NCBI GenBank assembly: GCA_023101885.1
Contig: JALPQD010000125.1
Coordinates: forward strand, 372,001-436,000
DNA length: 64,000 nucleotides
DNA from: Typhlomys cinereus
Lineage: Eukaryota; Chordata; Mammalia; Rodentia; Platacanthomyidae
Direction: 5' to 3'
The notes beneath the pieces were generated by a model, which was not told where the DNA came from, made no database searches, and saw nothing but the letters and a program-made list of their open reading frames with translations. Both the position numbers and the translations under genes were made by a program. Every line of letters begins with the position of its first letter. The stretch's first letter is position 1. Positions 1 to 11,975 of the stretch are shown here, piece by piece.

Positions 1-1283
1 CAGCAGAGGTTCACCTCGATAGCACAAGCACGACCATGTTCATAGCAGCACTGTTTACAATAGCAAAGTCATGGAATCAGCCCAAATGTCCAACAGTTGA
101 CGAGTGGATAAGGAAAAGGTGGTACATCTATACAATGGAGTACTACTCAGCCATCAAAAATGATGAATTACTGGAATTTGCCGGGAAATGGATGTCATTA
201 GAAACAATTATATTAAGTGAAGTATCCCAGACCCAGAAAATTAAGTGCCGTATGTACTCCCTAATAGGTGGCTCCTAGTACCAAACCCACCCAGCCCACC
301 CAGAGACAGTAATTCCAAGGATTATGAACAGGAGGGATGGAGTAGGAGGGCCACACCAGAAAGAAGGAGAGAAGGGACCATGTTACAGCAGGGAAAATAG
401 GCCTCCACCAAGGACCCAAATAAGTAATGAGACATCTGATTAAGTTCACAGACTTTTGTTCCTGATCATTTACTACTGAGGGGGAGTGATCGCACCAGAA
501 GAGGAGGGCATATAGTCTGGCAGATAAAAAGTAACCATTTTGCAAATGGGTGATAGACCCCTCCCTCACTGTGGTTTCCCACTTTTATTACATCTACCTT
601 TGAATGTGCTTTTATCACAAGACTCTAACAGCTTTTTGTCTCTGGCCAGGGGGTAACATACAATGCCCACCAGGATGGAGTGAAGGGCATTGCAGGAGCA
701 GCAAAACTGCAAAAGAAAATCAACAAACCACAATCCAGAACTTCAGAGACTCTATATCAACCACCTAGAACTAGGCCAGCTTAGTCTCTCCCCATCTTGA
801 AGCTCAGGGAAATTTGCGGAAGAGGGGGCGGTAAGAGTGTAAGAGCATAAGGATGGGAGGAGCAATGATATGTAAGATACTCTATACTAGTTAGGGCTGA
901 AGCAATCATAATTGGACTTTGCATGCCCTGCGCATTGTCCAACACACTGTTGACCTCACAAAGTCTAGCATCTGCTAAAGGCACCAAGATCCTTGGAGGC
1001 AAAGGATTGGCAGCCACAGCAGTGTTCCTATACCTAAGGGGAACACGGGAAAGGGTTCGGGAAAGGCCACTGGGTCCTTGTACGTCATCGGAGAGGAGAG
1101 CCCAGAGGAAAATCAGACATGCACAAGAAAGGACTCTCTGGGAATTGGGGTGGGAGGCACTGGGGGATGGGGAGGGAGAGGAGTGGGGAGGGGGAGCAGG
1201 GGGTACGGGGGGGGGGAGGAGGAGGGAGGGAGGGAACTGGTGTACCTAATAAGTTTGTATGAGCTGAAAAAAAAAAAAAAAAA
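1..1283 (+). mobile_element. 5′-truncated L1: ORF2 C-terminus plus 3′ UTR and poly(A)
   Basis: The first 278 bases encode the extreme C-terminus of an L1 ORF2 reverse transcriptase protein. It includes the family-typical WYIYTMEYYSAIK and ILSEVSQTQK motifs and ends at a TAG at 276-278. A rodent-type L1 3′ UTR follows. It has a G-rich polypurine tract at about 1140-1240, the terminal phrase GTGTACCTAATAAGTTTGTATGAGCTG, split here only by description as GTGTACCTAATAAG then TTTGTATGAGCTG, and a poly(A) at 1267-1283. The element continues upstream of the window. It is a remnant and not a functional gene. Confidence 0.9.
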
Positions 1284-2290
1284 GTTCTCATTGATGTTCC
1301 ACATAGCATTGTGGTAGGAACTTTTACCCCCTGTAGAAATTGATTTTAGTGCAGAAATTGGAAAAATGTAAGCTTGTTTATTTCAATCAAGATGAACGGA
1401 ACAATAAGGACATCTCATTTCTACTGATATTGGGAGCAGAAAACCTGCTCCCAGCTTTGAGCCCAAGAATGCTGAGACATTTTTAGCCAATGTCAAAAAG
1501 ATAAGAAAGAAGTCCTTTTCTATCAGAAGGGTCTATTCTTTTTGTTTCTTTACTTGCTTGCTTTGTTTTTGAGACAGAGTCTGAATCTGTAGCTTGGGCT
1601 GGCCTGGAACTCAACCATCTGCCTGCCTTGGCTTCTTGGGTGTTAGATTATAGGTGTACTCTATCACTTTCTGCAGGGGCCTAACTTTTTAATGCTTGTT
1701 CTTCATAAGATAAACTAGATAAACCTCCCATCAATCTCATCTAGAAAGATAAAGAGCAAAATCCATCCTGTAGGGATGGGAATCCATGATTCCCATCAGT
1801 AGGGCCATTTTAAGGCACTATGATATGATAGCTGGTAAGTGTGCACAGATGGACTTGACTTCTTCAAAAGCCTTACAAGTTTCATGGTATTGTCTTTCCT
1901 CCCCCCCACACAAGAGTCTGTGAAATGGAAGAGTGACAGGTGAATGTGGATGTTAAGAGGCATGTTCTTTGCATCATGCATTCGCTGGACTTCCATTAAC
2001 ATTTAGGAGAATTAAGTGCAACTATCAGCAGGAGAATACCCCCCTAATACACTAGTTTTAATTTTTTTCCATTAACAATTACCTTTAGTCAATCCCCAGA
2101 AGAATTTTTTGGTGAAATTGCTGGTTTCCTAATGCATGTTTCTTAGTTTCTTTTCAGTTTGCCAAGCTAATGCTGCGAACCCCTTTTCACATGATGATTG
2201 ACTGTTAAAAATATCCAATGTCTACCTAAATGCATTTGTGAAGTAAATCCTGTCTAGAAAAGTTTGTTCAATCAACTTAAAGATTAGAAA
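1284..2290. other. Intergenic sequence with one B1 relic
   Basis: No gene is visible. Apart from the B1-like relic at about 1552-1672, I recognise nothing in this AT-rich stretch. Confidence 0.5.
1552..1672 (-). mobile_element. B1-like SINE, degenerate
   Basis: The plus strand reads TTTTGAGACAGAGTCTGAAT, then GGCTGGCCTGGAACTCA and TGCCTGCCTTGGCTTCTTGG. This is the reverse complement of a 7SL-derived B1 element. It is diverged and has no clear target-site duplication. Confidence 0.75.
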
Positions 2291-2295
2291 TTACA

Positions 2296-2575
2296 TGGGA
2301 CATGGAGGAATGGCTCAGGGGTTAAGTCTCTGTCTTGCGAGCAGGAAAGTCCTGAGTGTTTATCCCAGTTCCCATGTAAAAATGCTGGAAGGAAATGGCA
2401 GTGGTCTGCACTTCCAGCCCTGGAAAGAGCAGCCTGGGGGGAAAAAAACAGAACAAAGCAAAAAGGAGGCAGAACAGTCCAGAATGATTCCCAAAGTCAT
2501 CCTTGGGTACACACAGAGCGCTCTAATACACACAAACACACAAACACAAACATGCACACACACATGCAAAAAATT
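2296..2575 (+). mobile_element. B2-like tRNA-headed SINE with CA-rich tail
   Basis: The head reads GGAATGGCTCAGGGGTTAAG and is followed by a CCTGAGTG box-B-like segment. The body carries the GGAGGCAGAACAGTCCAGAATG phrase in divided form (GGAGGCAGAA, then CAGTCCAGAATG). The tail is CA-rich. It belongs to the same family as the copies at 4451, 11976, 14494, 21930, 27133, 36312 and 46741. It is fairly diverged. Confidence 0.8.
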
Positions 2576-2827
2576 ACTTCCAAATTCTAGAAAGTAGGAA
2601 AAGATTTACAATAATCCATCAAGAAAATATGATAATTACAAACATACATGCATCTAGAAAAAGTCCTAAAGTAACTAAACAGAAATAAAAAGAAATTACA
2701 TCAGATCAAGAAGCAAGACTTGCTATATTTAGCCTGTGATCAGTACCAAAAATGCATCATCAGACAAAAGGATTCTGGGAATGGGCGCTAACATTTTTAC
2801 TCTATTGTCTTACAAAACATCAAAGTT

Positions 2828-2931
2828 AGGGGGGAGGAGGAGGGAGGGAGGGAACTGGTGTACCTATTAAGTTTGTATGAGCTGAAATAATAATAAAAAA
2901 TGTATTAAAATAAAAAAGTGATAGCTAAAAA
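2828..2931 (+). mobile_element. Extremely 5′-truncated L1 (about 104 bp) with exact TSD
   Basis: Only the last part of the L1 3′ UTR and an A-rich tail are present. The 14-bp direct repeat AAAACATCAAAGTT flanks it at 2814-2827 and 2932-2945. This is a clean record of target-primed reverse transcription that aborted early. Confidence 0.85.
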
Positions 2932-3185
2932 AAAACATCAAAGTTGGTAATGGTGCTATTTATCACCTAAAAGATACCATTCCTAGGTTTTGTTTGTATT
3001 CTTCTTTATGGGTCAATGCATTCAAAACTTAAATGGAATAGGATAGACTGAAATAGAATCAGGTCAGGCAGTCCTCAAACTACAAGAATTACAGGCATGT
3101 ACCACAGTGGTCAACCTGATATTTTCACTCCCATTCTGCAATGAGGAAACAAACTTACTAAGGGATTTAGTATTACAGAAGACCA

Positions 3186-3340
3186 GAGAGATAGCTTAAA
3201 GGGTAAAAATGCTTGCTACTAAACCTGACTATCCAAGTTCAGTTCCTCAAACCCACATAATAGAAGACATGAACTTAATCCAATAAGTTGTCCTATGACC
3301 TATATGTCCTTTGACCTATACAAACAAAGTCAATTTAAAA
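3186..3340 (+). mobile_element. B4/RSINE-like SINE, degenerate
   Basis: The sequence AGAGATAGCTTAAAGGGTAA, then CAAGTTCAGTTCCTCAAACCC, described in parts as CAAGTTCAGT and TCCTCAAACCC, followed by repeats of TGTCCT(A/T)TGACCT, resembles the ID-headed B4/RSINE group. It is strongly diverged, so the family assignment is tentative. Confidence 0.5.
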
Positions 3341-4229
3341 AAAAGAAAAAGAAAAATATGAAAAAGTTGATAATGAGATCATAACTCCTATCTTCCCTCT
3401 GTTAATTCTGGCTTGTCATGAGAGAATAGGGCTGTGTATTTCATTTCAGTTGGAAAATTAATAGAGTAACCTCATTACAATAATAGAATGGTCTCAGAAA
3501 TTCTCAAGAAAAGCTAAATAACTTCTGACTCCAGCTCCCACACCTTTTTTAGATCATCATTTCCTCCTTACCTCCATTGTCTTCCCTTCCTAAGAAAAGC
3601 ACTGATTGAATTAAACATTAAAACTCCAGAAGGCAGAAGTCTTCAGGAGGACAGATTGTCATTTGTCTCTGTATCTACAGTGGCTAATACAATACCTGGC
3701 CCAGAATTAGGTGATCGTCACTGACTTGTCAGAATATAGAATTAATAAGCAAATAAGCCAATGAATCAATGTAAACTATTCTGTATTGCTTATTGGAAAT
3801 GCTGTCATATTTTTGAATATAAGAAAGAGCTTTGTTTTTATTTTCAGCCAGCTTACTTGAATATATTAAATATTTCATATTTATGATGGGTTACAAATGA
3901 CACAAACATGGAATTATTTTTCTCTTTCACTACATACAAATACACACACACATACACACAAAATAATATAGTGCTATATTTTTAGCATATTTCCAAAAAT
4001 GAACTGAAAAAGTTTGTATCAGATGTTTAAGTGCCATTAATTAATTTTGGGGTGGCATAGTAGGGATTACACCCAAGGTACTACCACAGAACCATCCTAT
4101 CAATTTTACATTCTGTTAATTTAAAAGAAAGAGAGCTCAAAAAATAATATTCAGAGGTCTCTCTAAAAATGTAGCTGACCTTTGCACAGGTTTATAAATT
4201 TTTCAACTGTAACATTAAAAAATGTAAAA

Positions 4230-4661
4230 CATAGTATAAGATTCAATGCAATCTCAATTAAAATATCAATGCAATTCTTCACAGATATCGAAAATAAATC
4301 TCAGTATTCATATGGAAACGCAAAAGGTCTTGGTTAGCCAAAACACTCGAATAATAGAAACATTGCTGATGGTATCAACCATACCTGATTTCAAGCTATA
4401 CTACAGAGCCATAGTCATAAAATGGCATTGTACAAAAAAAAACAGGTAGGGGCTGGAGAGGTGGCTCAGGGGTTAAGCCTCTGCCTTCCAGGCGGAAGGT
4501 CCTGAGTTTGGATCCCAGAGCTCACGTATAGACGCCAGGCGGAAGCGGGGGCGGCCTGCGCTTCTGGTCCTGGTAGGGCGGAGCCTGTGAATCCCGGGGC
4601 AGAAGGAGGTGGAGGCGTCCATGGTGGTTCGCAAATTCGTCCGTGGTTCTACACATACACA

Positions 4662-4697
<36 letters not shown>

Positions 4698-5352
4698 CAC
4701 ACACATGTGCGGGCACATACACATGCACATGCGCACAGTTGAATAAAAATAAAAAATAAAAAATAAAAACAGGTAGGAAGATCAATGGATTAGAATGGAG
4801 GACCCAGATACAAGCTCATGTACTTACATCCACTTGATTTTTGACCAAGGTGACAAACACACACTGGAGAAAAGATAGCATCTTCAACAAATGGTGCTGG
4901 AAAAATTGGATATCCATATGCATATGAATGAAGATTGATCATTACCTTTCTATTTGTACAAAAATTAATTCCAATAAGATCAAAGACCTCGATGTTAAGC
5001 CTGGAACTTTGAAGCTTCTAAAAGAAAGAATTTAGAACACTTAAACTGATATGCCTAGGTAAAGACTTTTTGAACAGTATCCTATTTGCACAAGAAATGA
5101 CATCAACAATCAACAAGTGGAAAAATCCGTACTGCAAAAAAAATTGCTAGTCAAACAAGAAGACAACCTACAAAATGAGAGAAAATGTTTATTATGTATC
5201 TAACAAAGGATTAATCTTCAGAGTACACCAAGAACTCAAAAAATTTAACATCAAGAAAGCAAACAATTTAACTAAAAAATGGTATTTGGAATAAAAGAGA
5301 CTTTTCACAAGAAGAAATTCCAATGTCAAAGAATTATCTTAAAAAAGTGTTT
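4230..5352 (+). mobile_element. L1 ORF2 remnant (RNase H-distal/C-terminal part)
   Basis: Diagnostic L1 ORF2 nucleotide phrases appear in order: ATTCAATGCAATCTCAATTA, GCCATAGTCATAAAATGGCA, TTTTGACCAAGGTGACAAAC and AACAAATGGTGCTGGA. The reading frame is broken by stops and by the SINE at 4451-4764. The same element appears to resume at 6540 after a second interruption. It is old and non-functional. Confidence 0.8.
4451..4764 (+). mobile_element. B2-like SINE, young copy, full length with TSD
   Basis: The copy begins GGCTGGAGAGGTGGCTCAGG. It continues through a GC-rich body (GACGCCAGGCGGAAG), a CA repeat at about 4658-4695 and a TTGAATAAAAATAAAAAATA tail. The 13-bp target-site duplication AAAAACAGGTAGG is exact (4438-4450 and 4765-4777). 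It inserted into the older L1. With the copy at 11976 it appears to be among the least diverged of the family here. Confidence 0.9.
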
Positions 5353-6530
5353 AACTCCAATAGGGTTTTTCAAAGATATAATTTTAAAATGTGCTTTTAT
5401 GAACTGTTAGTTTGCATTTCTTTGACTAAGAAAAACACTGTTTTGTGTTTGTGTAAAACTTAAATCAGCATTTTGAACCAGGTTAGGTTTTTATTTTGTA
5501 CTTATTCTGGTGCTGACACTTCAAAGGCTAAGTATAAAATAAAGTTTTTATGTGCACAATTCAAGTGGGTTGTAAGCTGTCAGTACATTCAGTGATGCAG
5601 TTCTCAACCTGTAATGCATATGGCATGATGTATTTTTATCTTACACAATAAATCAATTGTATATAATTTTCTCTTGAAAAATAGCTGTATGAAATTTGTT
5701 TCTTGAATATTTTTCTTCTCTTGTATGATACTCCAACATCCCTACCAGTATTTGTCCTATCAGGTATTCTTTGTTTTCTGTTCTGTTTAATAGTATCTAA
5801 TGCTAGCAAAAATAAAAACTTTTTGAAGTATACAGAGTGTTATGGGTTTTTGGAATTTGTGGACACAGATTTAGAAGATCACCATTTGCAAATAAAATAT
5901 TTTACATTTACAAAAAAAGTTCAACTTATATGTACAAGTTCTCCCATATACATGCAAACACACATACACATATACATACATTCTATATACATCCAAAACT
6001 ACAGTCATTACATAGTATGTATGTGTGCATGTGTGCATGGAAGTATCAATCAACTCTGGAACAATATAAGTCACAATAGTGGTTAATTCCAGGGAGGAAA
6101 ACTATGTGGCTAGAGGTCAACAGAGCAGAGGAAATGTAAACTATGCTATAACTCTTAAATATAGTACTATATGACTATAATATTTGCTCAGTGATACCTG
6201 ATCAAATAAAATTGTTAAGAACTTTTTAAAAAGATAAGAGCATACAGTGGAAACCTTGGGGTCTAAAGCTGGGTGAGCAAAGGGAAAGGCCCCTATCAGT
6301 GGGGTGGCCCCAAGAGGCAACTTGATATGCCACAGACACCTGAACCCCCACAAGAGAAGACAAGTCAAAATGAACCTGAGGCAGGAGGATGGAAGAGAGT
6401 GGGAAGAATTGATGAAGGGAAGAGAGGGATGAGAAGGAAGAGTGATGGAGGGAAACAGGGATGAGTATTTAATATGCTTGCAAATATAGAAAAATAAAAA
6501 ATAATAACAAAGAACTTTTGAAAAACAAAC
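5353..6530 (+). mobile_element. Probable retroelement insert splitting an older L1
   Basis: The L1 reading stops near AAAAGTGTTTAACTCC at 5343 and resumes at AAAAGTGTTCAACTTG at 6531. The interruption ends in an A-rich tail (GAAAAATAAAAAATAATAAC near 6490). The repeated AAAAGTGTT (5343-5351 and 6531-6539) could be a target-site duplication. The purine-rich part at about 6360-6470 resembles an L1 3′ UTR, but I cannot assign the family with certainty. Confidence 0.45.
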
Positions 6531-6539
6531 AAAAGTGTT

Positions 6540-7290
6540 CAACTTGTCTGGGCCTCAGAAAAATGCAAATTGAAACGACTCTGAGATGTCATCTTACCAC
6601 ATTCAGAATGACTAAGAACATGAACGTAAATAACGATGAATGCTGGCAAGGATGTGGAAAAAAAGAGAACACTTATTCATTGCTGGTGAGAGTGTAAACT
6701 GGTACAGCCACTTTGGAAATCAGTGTGGAGATTCCTCAGAAAGTCAAAAATGGAACTACCATGTGACCCAGCTACATCACTTCTGTGAATTTCCTAAAGG
6801 AATCTACATTTTATCATAGAGACACTTCTATATCCATGTTTATTTCTGCTCTATTCACAATAGCAAGGAAATGGAATCAGCCTACATGTCCGTCAACAGA
6901 GGAATGGGTCATGAAAATGTAGTACATATATACAATGAAATACTACTATTCAGCCATCAAGAAAAATGAAATTATAGAGTATGATAAATGAATGGAACTG
7001 AGAAATATAATACTAAGCAAGGTATCTCAGACACAGAAATGAAAACATCACGAGTTCTGCCTTATATGTGGATGCTAACATTGAACTTCTGATTGATGTA
7101 CTTAATTTGGAATTCCTACAACAGCCAGAAAATGGAAAGTGACTATCAAATAGGAGTGGCAGGGAAGGATAGGGTGAACATCTTAATGGAGGAACTATAA
7201 AAGACCACAGGTTGAAAGGGAAATAATGAGAGGAAATGCTTAAGGCAGGAAGATGAAGGGTTAAGGAAGAGGAAGACATGAAAAGTAACA
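6540..7290 (+). mobile_element. L1 ORF2 C-terminal region and 3′ end remnant
   Basis: The run GCAAATTGAAACGACTCTGA, GCTGGCAAGGATGTGG, CATTGCTGGTGAGAGTGTAA and TACAATGAAATACTACT is the classic end of L1 ORF2. It covers the same region as positions 1-278, but in an older and more diverged copy with frame breaks. Confidence 0.85.
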
Positions 7291-7384
7291 AATATCACTA
7301 AGATAGTAAGATACAATCAGATAGAAACCTCCTATATTACCAGTATATCATAAAATATTTTTCTTCCACATTTTATTCTTTTCC

Positions 7385-8225
7385 TAATCATACAAGCTTA
7401 ATAGGTATCCCCCCCCCGTCCTCTCCCTTCCTCCTCCTCTCCCCCAATGTCCCCCATTGCATTTCCCCCCTTCCCCTCTTCCTTTCACCCCCCATTTCTC
7501 CCTCCCCCTCTCTCAGTGCCTCCTCCCTTCCTCCTTCCAATCCCCTGGAGCATACAGTTATGTGGGTTCCCAAACGTCCCTCTGAATCCTCCACCCTAGT
7601 GAGGGTTCAGAACTCAGCGGCATAGCTCAGAGCTAGAGCTCTTTCTTGGGCTCCCCATTAATACGGGAACTCTATTATGACTGTTCCATACTAGACTTTG
7701 AGTGGTCGTTGATATGTCAGCCATTGTGCAGGTCAGGCAAAGTCCAATTCTTGCTGCTGCAGCCCCAACTTGTGTGGAGTATCTTACATATTGTTGGTCT
7801 TCCCCATCTTTAGGCTCTTACCACCCCCTCTTCTGCAAGGTTCCCTGAGCTTTAGGATGGGGAGAGGTTTGGCTGGTCTGGTTCCAGGTGAATAATAAAG
7901 GGTCTTTGATGTTCTGAATTATGGTTTGTTGTTGTTTTCAGTTTTGCTTTTCCTGCACTGCCCTTGGCTGCATCCTGATTGGTATTGAAGGTCACCTCCT
8001 AACCAAAGATAAAAGACTGTTTAAATGAAGATCTTAATATAAGAGGAGACTCAAAAGTAGATGGAAGATTAGAAGTAGGACACAGCAGTGGGGGAGGAGG
8101 GTCAGCTTCTCATTTACCAGTTGGTTATAGTCTAATTGCAGTCTAATCAGTCCTTGACTGGTGAGATCAAACTTGTTCAGTCCCAAGTGACCAGGAAGGG
8201 AAGTAAGAGGGAGCTGCACCAGATG
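7385..8225 (-). mobile_element. Inverted L1 3′ UTR copy
   Basis: The stretch reads as the reverse complement of the 3′ UTR at about 400-1283. It starts with ACAAGCTTAATAGGTATC (the L1 terminus inverted), passes through a C-rich polypyrimidine tract at 7410-7540, and then TCTTCCCCATCTTTAGGCTC and GGTTTGTTGTTGTTTTCAG match the 620-860 region in reverse. It gives an inverted L1 3′ end about 6 kb from the copy at the window start. Confidence 0.75.
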
Positions 8226-8559
8226 TCTCGATACTTATATGCAATACATGACTGTGGCTTATTTTCTCTACTGAAGTGTGTTCCCCTATCTCCTTTCTTT
8301 TGAGGTCCTCATTCCCCTTCCTTCAAAAAACGTTTTTTAAAAGCAGTGATAACAGACATACCCTATACAGGGGAATACAGAAAGAGGAAGCTAAAGCAAA
8401 ACAAAACAAACAAACAAACAAAAAACATCCTACAATGTTCCAACTAAAATTCATAGGCAGTCAAGCAATAATTCCAAATACCAGGCATGTGATACTTCCT
8501 AATAAGTTACTGTTCAGAAGTCGCAAAAAACCCTAAAGCAGTATAGGCTTTTGTAATTG

Positions 8560-9660
8560 CTGTTGATTACCCTCTAGACGTGTGCAGTAAGACCTTATTG
8601 CTGAAGACATAATACACATTGATCACAGAACATGGATTAAAAAAAATACAAGCTGGAACTGATCTGGAAGCTTCTTACTGCTGGACAGTTGTCATAATAC
8701 CAGAAAGTACCATGTAAACTGCTGGGGTAAAAACAATCAACAATCTCATCAGTCCATGAAAGCTACAAGCTGCAATAATACCACCCTGACAAGAAATGAC
8801 TATCAGTGCAAAAGTGGCATGAACTTCAAGAGAACAACCAACAGCTTTCTGATGGATTAAAGTCCTGCTTTTCAGCAGAGATCACATTCCTGGTACTGTA
8901 AACCACAACAAGAACTTATGAAACAGGAGAACATAGACCATTAGGTGGGTGCAAGCTATTAAAGTTTAAGCTGCTTTTTAAACATTTGTTATTGTAGCCA
9001 TAGACTGGAGGAGCACTCAGCACTCAATGTAGAGGCTTCCTTTTGTAGTGGAAGATGTTTATTATAAAAAATCACAACTGGCCAGAGTATAGAAAGTAAG
9101 TGACTGTGGACTGTTCCACCCTAAACAGCACATCTAAGCCACACTCTACCCAAGGCTCAGGGGACATCTCAAAAGAAGAAACCATCGAAGTGTAAGAGCC
9201 TGAAGAAGACCAGGGCACAGCCAGACATTATCTCCTGAACATGACAAGACTGTCGCATCCATGAGTGCACTGCAACTGTGTATGTTTCCACATGGGTTTT
9301 TCCTAGCAACATGTCACCAAAAAGGGGGAAAGATCTCAAGAGACTCTGCGCCTCCCAGGGATATTGATGAGGGTTAATGCTGATGGAAGTAGGGAGGAAA
9401 GATACTTTCCTCAGTGGTATATTTACTGATACGTGATTCGTGCTCCAGCAAGTACTCAGGCACATGCCATCAAACACAACCCTAATGAAACTCAATGGAC
9501 CACACATGCAAAAAGACATAAGAATAAGAGGAAGACTGGCAGAGAAGTAGGGTTGTATTGGGAAAAGAAGGAGAGACGGGATTGGGGATTGAGGTGTTTA
9601 AATATCATAAAGCTGTTATATTTATGTAACACTTAAAATAATAAAAATTAATTAAGAAAA
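8560..9660 (+). mobile_element. Rodent L1-type 3′ UTR (probable)
   Basis: The segment GTGGACTGTTCCACCCTAAA, then GGCTCAGGGGACATCTC and GAACATGACAAGACTGTCGC, matches my recollection of rodent Lx-type L1 3′ UTRs. It also shares the GCTCAGGG...GTAAGAGC layout with the L1 at 815-850. The upstream half (8560-9080) is less certain. It ends in an A-rich tail near 9640. Confidence 0.5.
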
Positions 9661-9754
9661 TAAAATGGAGAACATTTCAGAAAAATAAATAAATAATAAG
9701 GTATATATACACAATGTCACCAAGAATTAAAAACAAAGCAAAATACCAGAGTTG

Positions 9755-9863
9755 GACATAGCAGCATAGGTCAATAATTCCAACACTTGGGAGGTAGAAG
9801 CAGATATTTCAGGCATTCAAGATCATCTCCAACTTTAATGAATTAGAGGCCAGCCTTGGCTAT
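9755..9863 (+). mobile_element. B1-like SINE, degenerate
   Basis: The phrases TTCCAACACTTGGGAGGTAG, AAGCAGATATTTCAGG and GAGGCCAGCCTTGGCTATAT follow the B1 layout. The purine tract immediately downstream may have grown from its A-rich tail. Confidence 0.75.
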
Positions 9864-10140
9864 ATGAGAGAGAGCGAGAGAGGAAGGGAGGCAGGGAGAG
9901 AGGGAGGGAGGGAGGGAGGAAGGGAGGGAGGGTGGAAGGAAGGAAGGAAGGAAGGAAGGAGGGAGGGAGGGAGGGAGGGAAGGAAGGAAGGAAGGAAGGA
10001 AGGAAGGAAGGAGGGAGGGAAGGAAAGAAGGAAAGAGGGAAGGAAGGAGGGAAGGAGGGAGAGAAGGAGGGAAGGAGAGAGAGAAGGAGGGAAGGAAGAA
10101 GGAAGAAAGGAAGAAGGAAGGAGGGAGGGAAGGAAAAGAA
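9864..10140. repeat. (GGAA)n/(GGGA)n polypurine tract, about 275 bp
   Basis: This is an almost pure purine run on the plus strand, made of GGGA, GGAA and GAGA units with no pyrimidine except rare interruptions. Long open frames on either strand here are artefacts of the repeat. Confidence 0.95.
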
Positions 10141-10144
10141 AGAA

Positions 10145-11030
10145 GAGCAGTTCATATTTAAAAATCTGTGTAGTAGGGCTATGAGAATTCTTCTCAAAGG
10201 TATACCTGCTGTTTTATATATTAGGTTTTTTTTCTTTAGAAAGGACAGCATTTTAAGTATCTTTCTGGTTAAAAAAAATAATTTTTTATACAGAATTCCA
10301 TGAAATGCCATGTTTCCAAAGGGGGAGGCATCCTAAATAATCTGTAATGGATTGTAAGTTTTCCTTCATTAAAAAAAAGACTATTCCTGGAACATAATTC
10401 TTATCAAGTGTGGAACACGCTGTGTACAAGACAGCTTCAGTGTATATTCTTGAGACAGAGTTTTTGTAATACCACCTTAGTGAACGTACTGAAATAATGG
10501 AAATGTCAATATGCTTAGGTCATGGACAAGGCATGCTGGGATCGATTATGTGTTCTAACAGTCTGAAATCTAAATGAAGAGATTTTTTTAATAAGAAGGT
10601 AATAGGACTGTAGAGATCTTCATATACTGTATAAATATATGAGGGCAAGTGTTGTAATGTGAACAAGACTAATTGATCATCTTATTGAAGAAATACTTAA
10701 TCTTAAGATGAAAAATGACCACACTGTTATTTGACATTTGGATTGTCGATGGCTTGACCAGAAGAAACCTTAGCCAAACACTCCAGAGACAAAAAGAACT
10801 TGAGGGATCAGTTTCTTGCCAAAGGTCACTGATAGAATAATAGATTTTTTTCTTCACAGTCTTGAGAAAAATCATCTGATACTACTATGTCCCAGTGAAG
10901 AAAAATAAGATGATTGCTGAAAATCATATTTTTACTAAAAATAACACTAGTCAATGTTCCAAACAACATGACAGAGTAAGCCAAAATTTCTCCAGAACAA
11001 AAATCCCTAAATGGCATATTTAGGTGAATC
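10145..11030. other. Intergenic, no recognised feature
   Basis: AT-rich sequence without a convincing gene or repeat that I recognise. Confidence 0.4.
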
Positions 11031-11059
11031 ATCTATACTTTGCTCATCTGAAGTATGCC

Positions 11060-11275
11060 AGAAGTAAAATACTGAATTATTATGGAGGAAACAGAGCTAA
11101 GTTGAACTGTGCAAGTCACCGGGGGCATTACCAGGCACCAAATGTGCTGGTGCTTCAATCTTGGACTTCCCAACCTCCTGAACCATGATAAATAAATTTC
11201 TACTACTTATAACCATTGTATTTATGTTATTTCCACTGTAACAATCTGAGTGGGACTAAGACACCCATTGTTCAT
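11060..11275 (+). mobile_element. MaLR-like LTR 3′ end, old
   Basis: The phrase ATCTTGGACTTCCCAACCTC, then GAACCATGATAAATAAATTT, a TTATAACC stretch and GTGGGACTAAGAC resembles the end of ancient mammalian MaLR-type LTRs. It is diverged and truncated. Confidence 0.5.
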
Positions 11276-11975
11276 TTGCATTGTGATATATGCAATAAAA
11301 CACAATCATGGAAAGTCAGGATGAGAAGAAATGAACTTGGAATTACTTCAAATCTATGTAAAATTGGCAATTCTTTTACAAGTTTACCTCATTTCCTTCA
11401 GATGCCAGTGACATAACACTAATGAGTGATTTTTTTTTTACCTCAGAAGGTATTTGTGCCTAAATTGTCCTTGAAAACACATCCGTGAGAACCTGAAGGT
11501 AGAATGTCTTCTCTAAAGAATAGTTTGGCTGACATACCTGCAAAATAGTACAGATGAGCTCCAGTGCCTACCAGTCACAATTCTGGATTCATCTTTTAAC
11601 TATAGAAAAATTCCACAAGAAGAATCTAATAATCCCCTGGGTCATCTGAACCACTGAGCACATACCCTGTGTTCTAAATATAATCTTCTGCATTCTCCTT
11701 AGAGGAATGCTAATGACATGTGTGGGCCATATGTTACAGTCTAATATCTCCCCAATCAGCAAGGAATGTCCTCACATTTTTTATAAGATCCCTTAGAAAC
11801 CAGAAATAGACAACGAGAGAATTCAGTTTGAAGTAAGTAATCTTCTTAGATTGAATTAAATATCATCACTTTGTAATGATAATCAGGATCTGTTAAAAAC
11901 TGTGACTGCATTGATTATCCCTGAACTTGTATGTCTTATCTATTCTTAATGATCATTTTTTAAATTTATAGGGAA

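Noticed and set aside
9835..10311. Ser/Pro-Phe-rich long frames over the purine tract
   Set aside because: They are produced by the (GGAA)n/(GGGA)n repeat and encode only repeat-derived residues.
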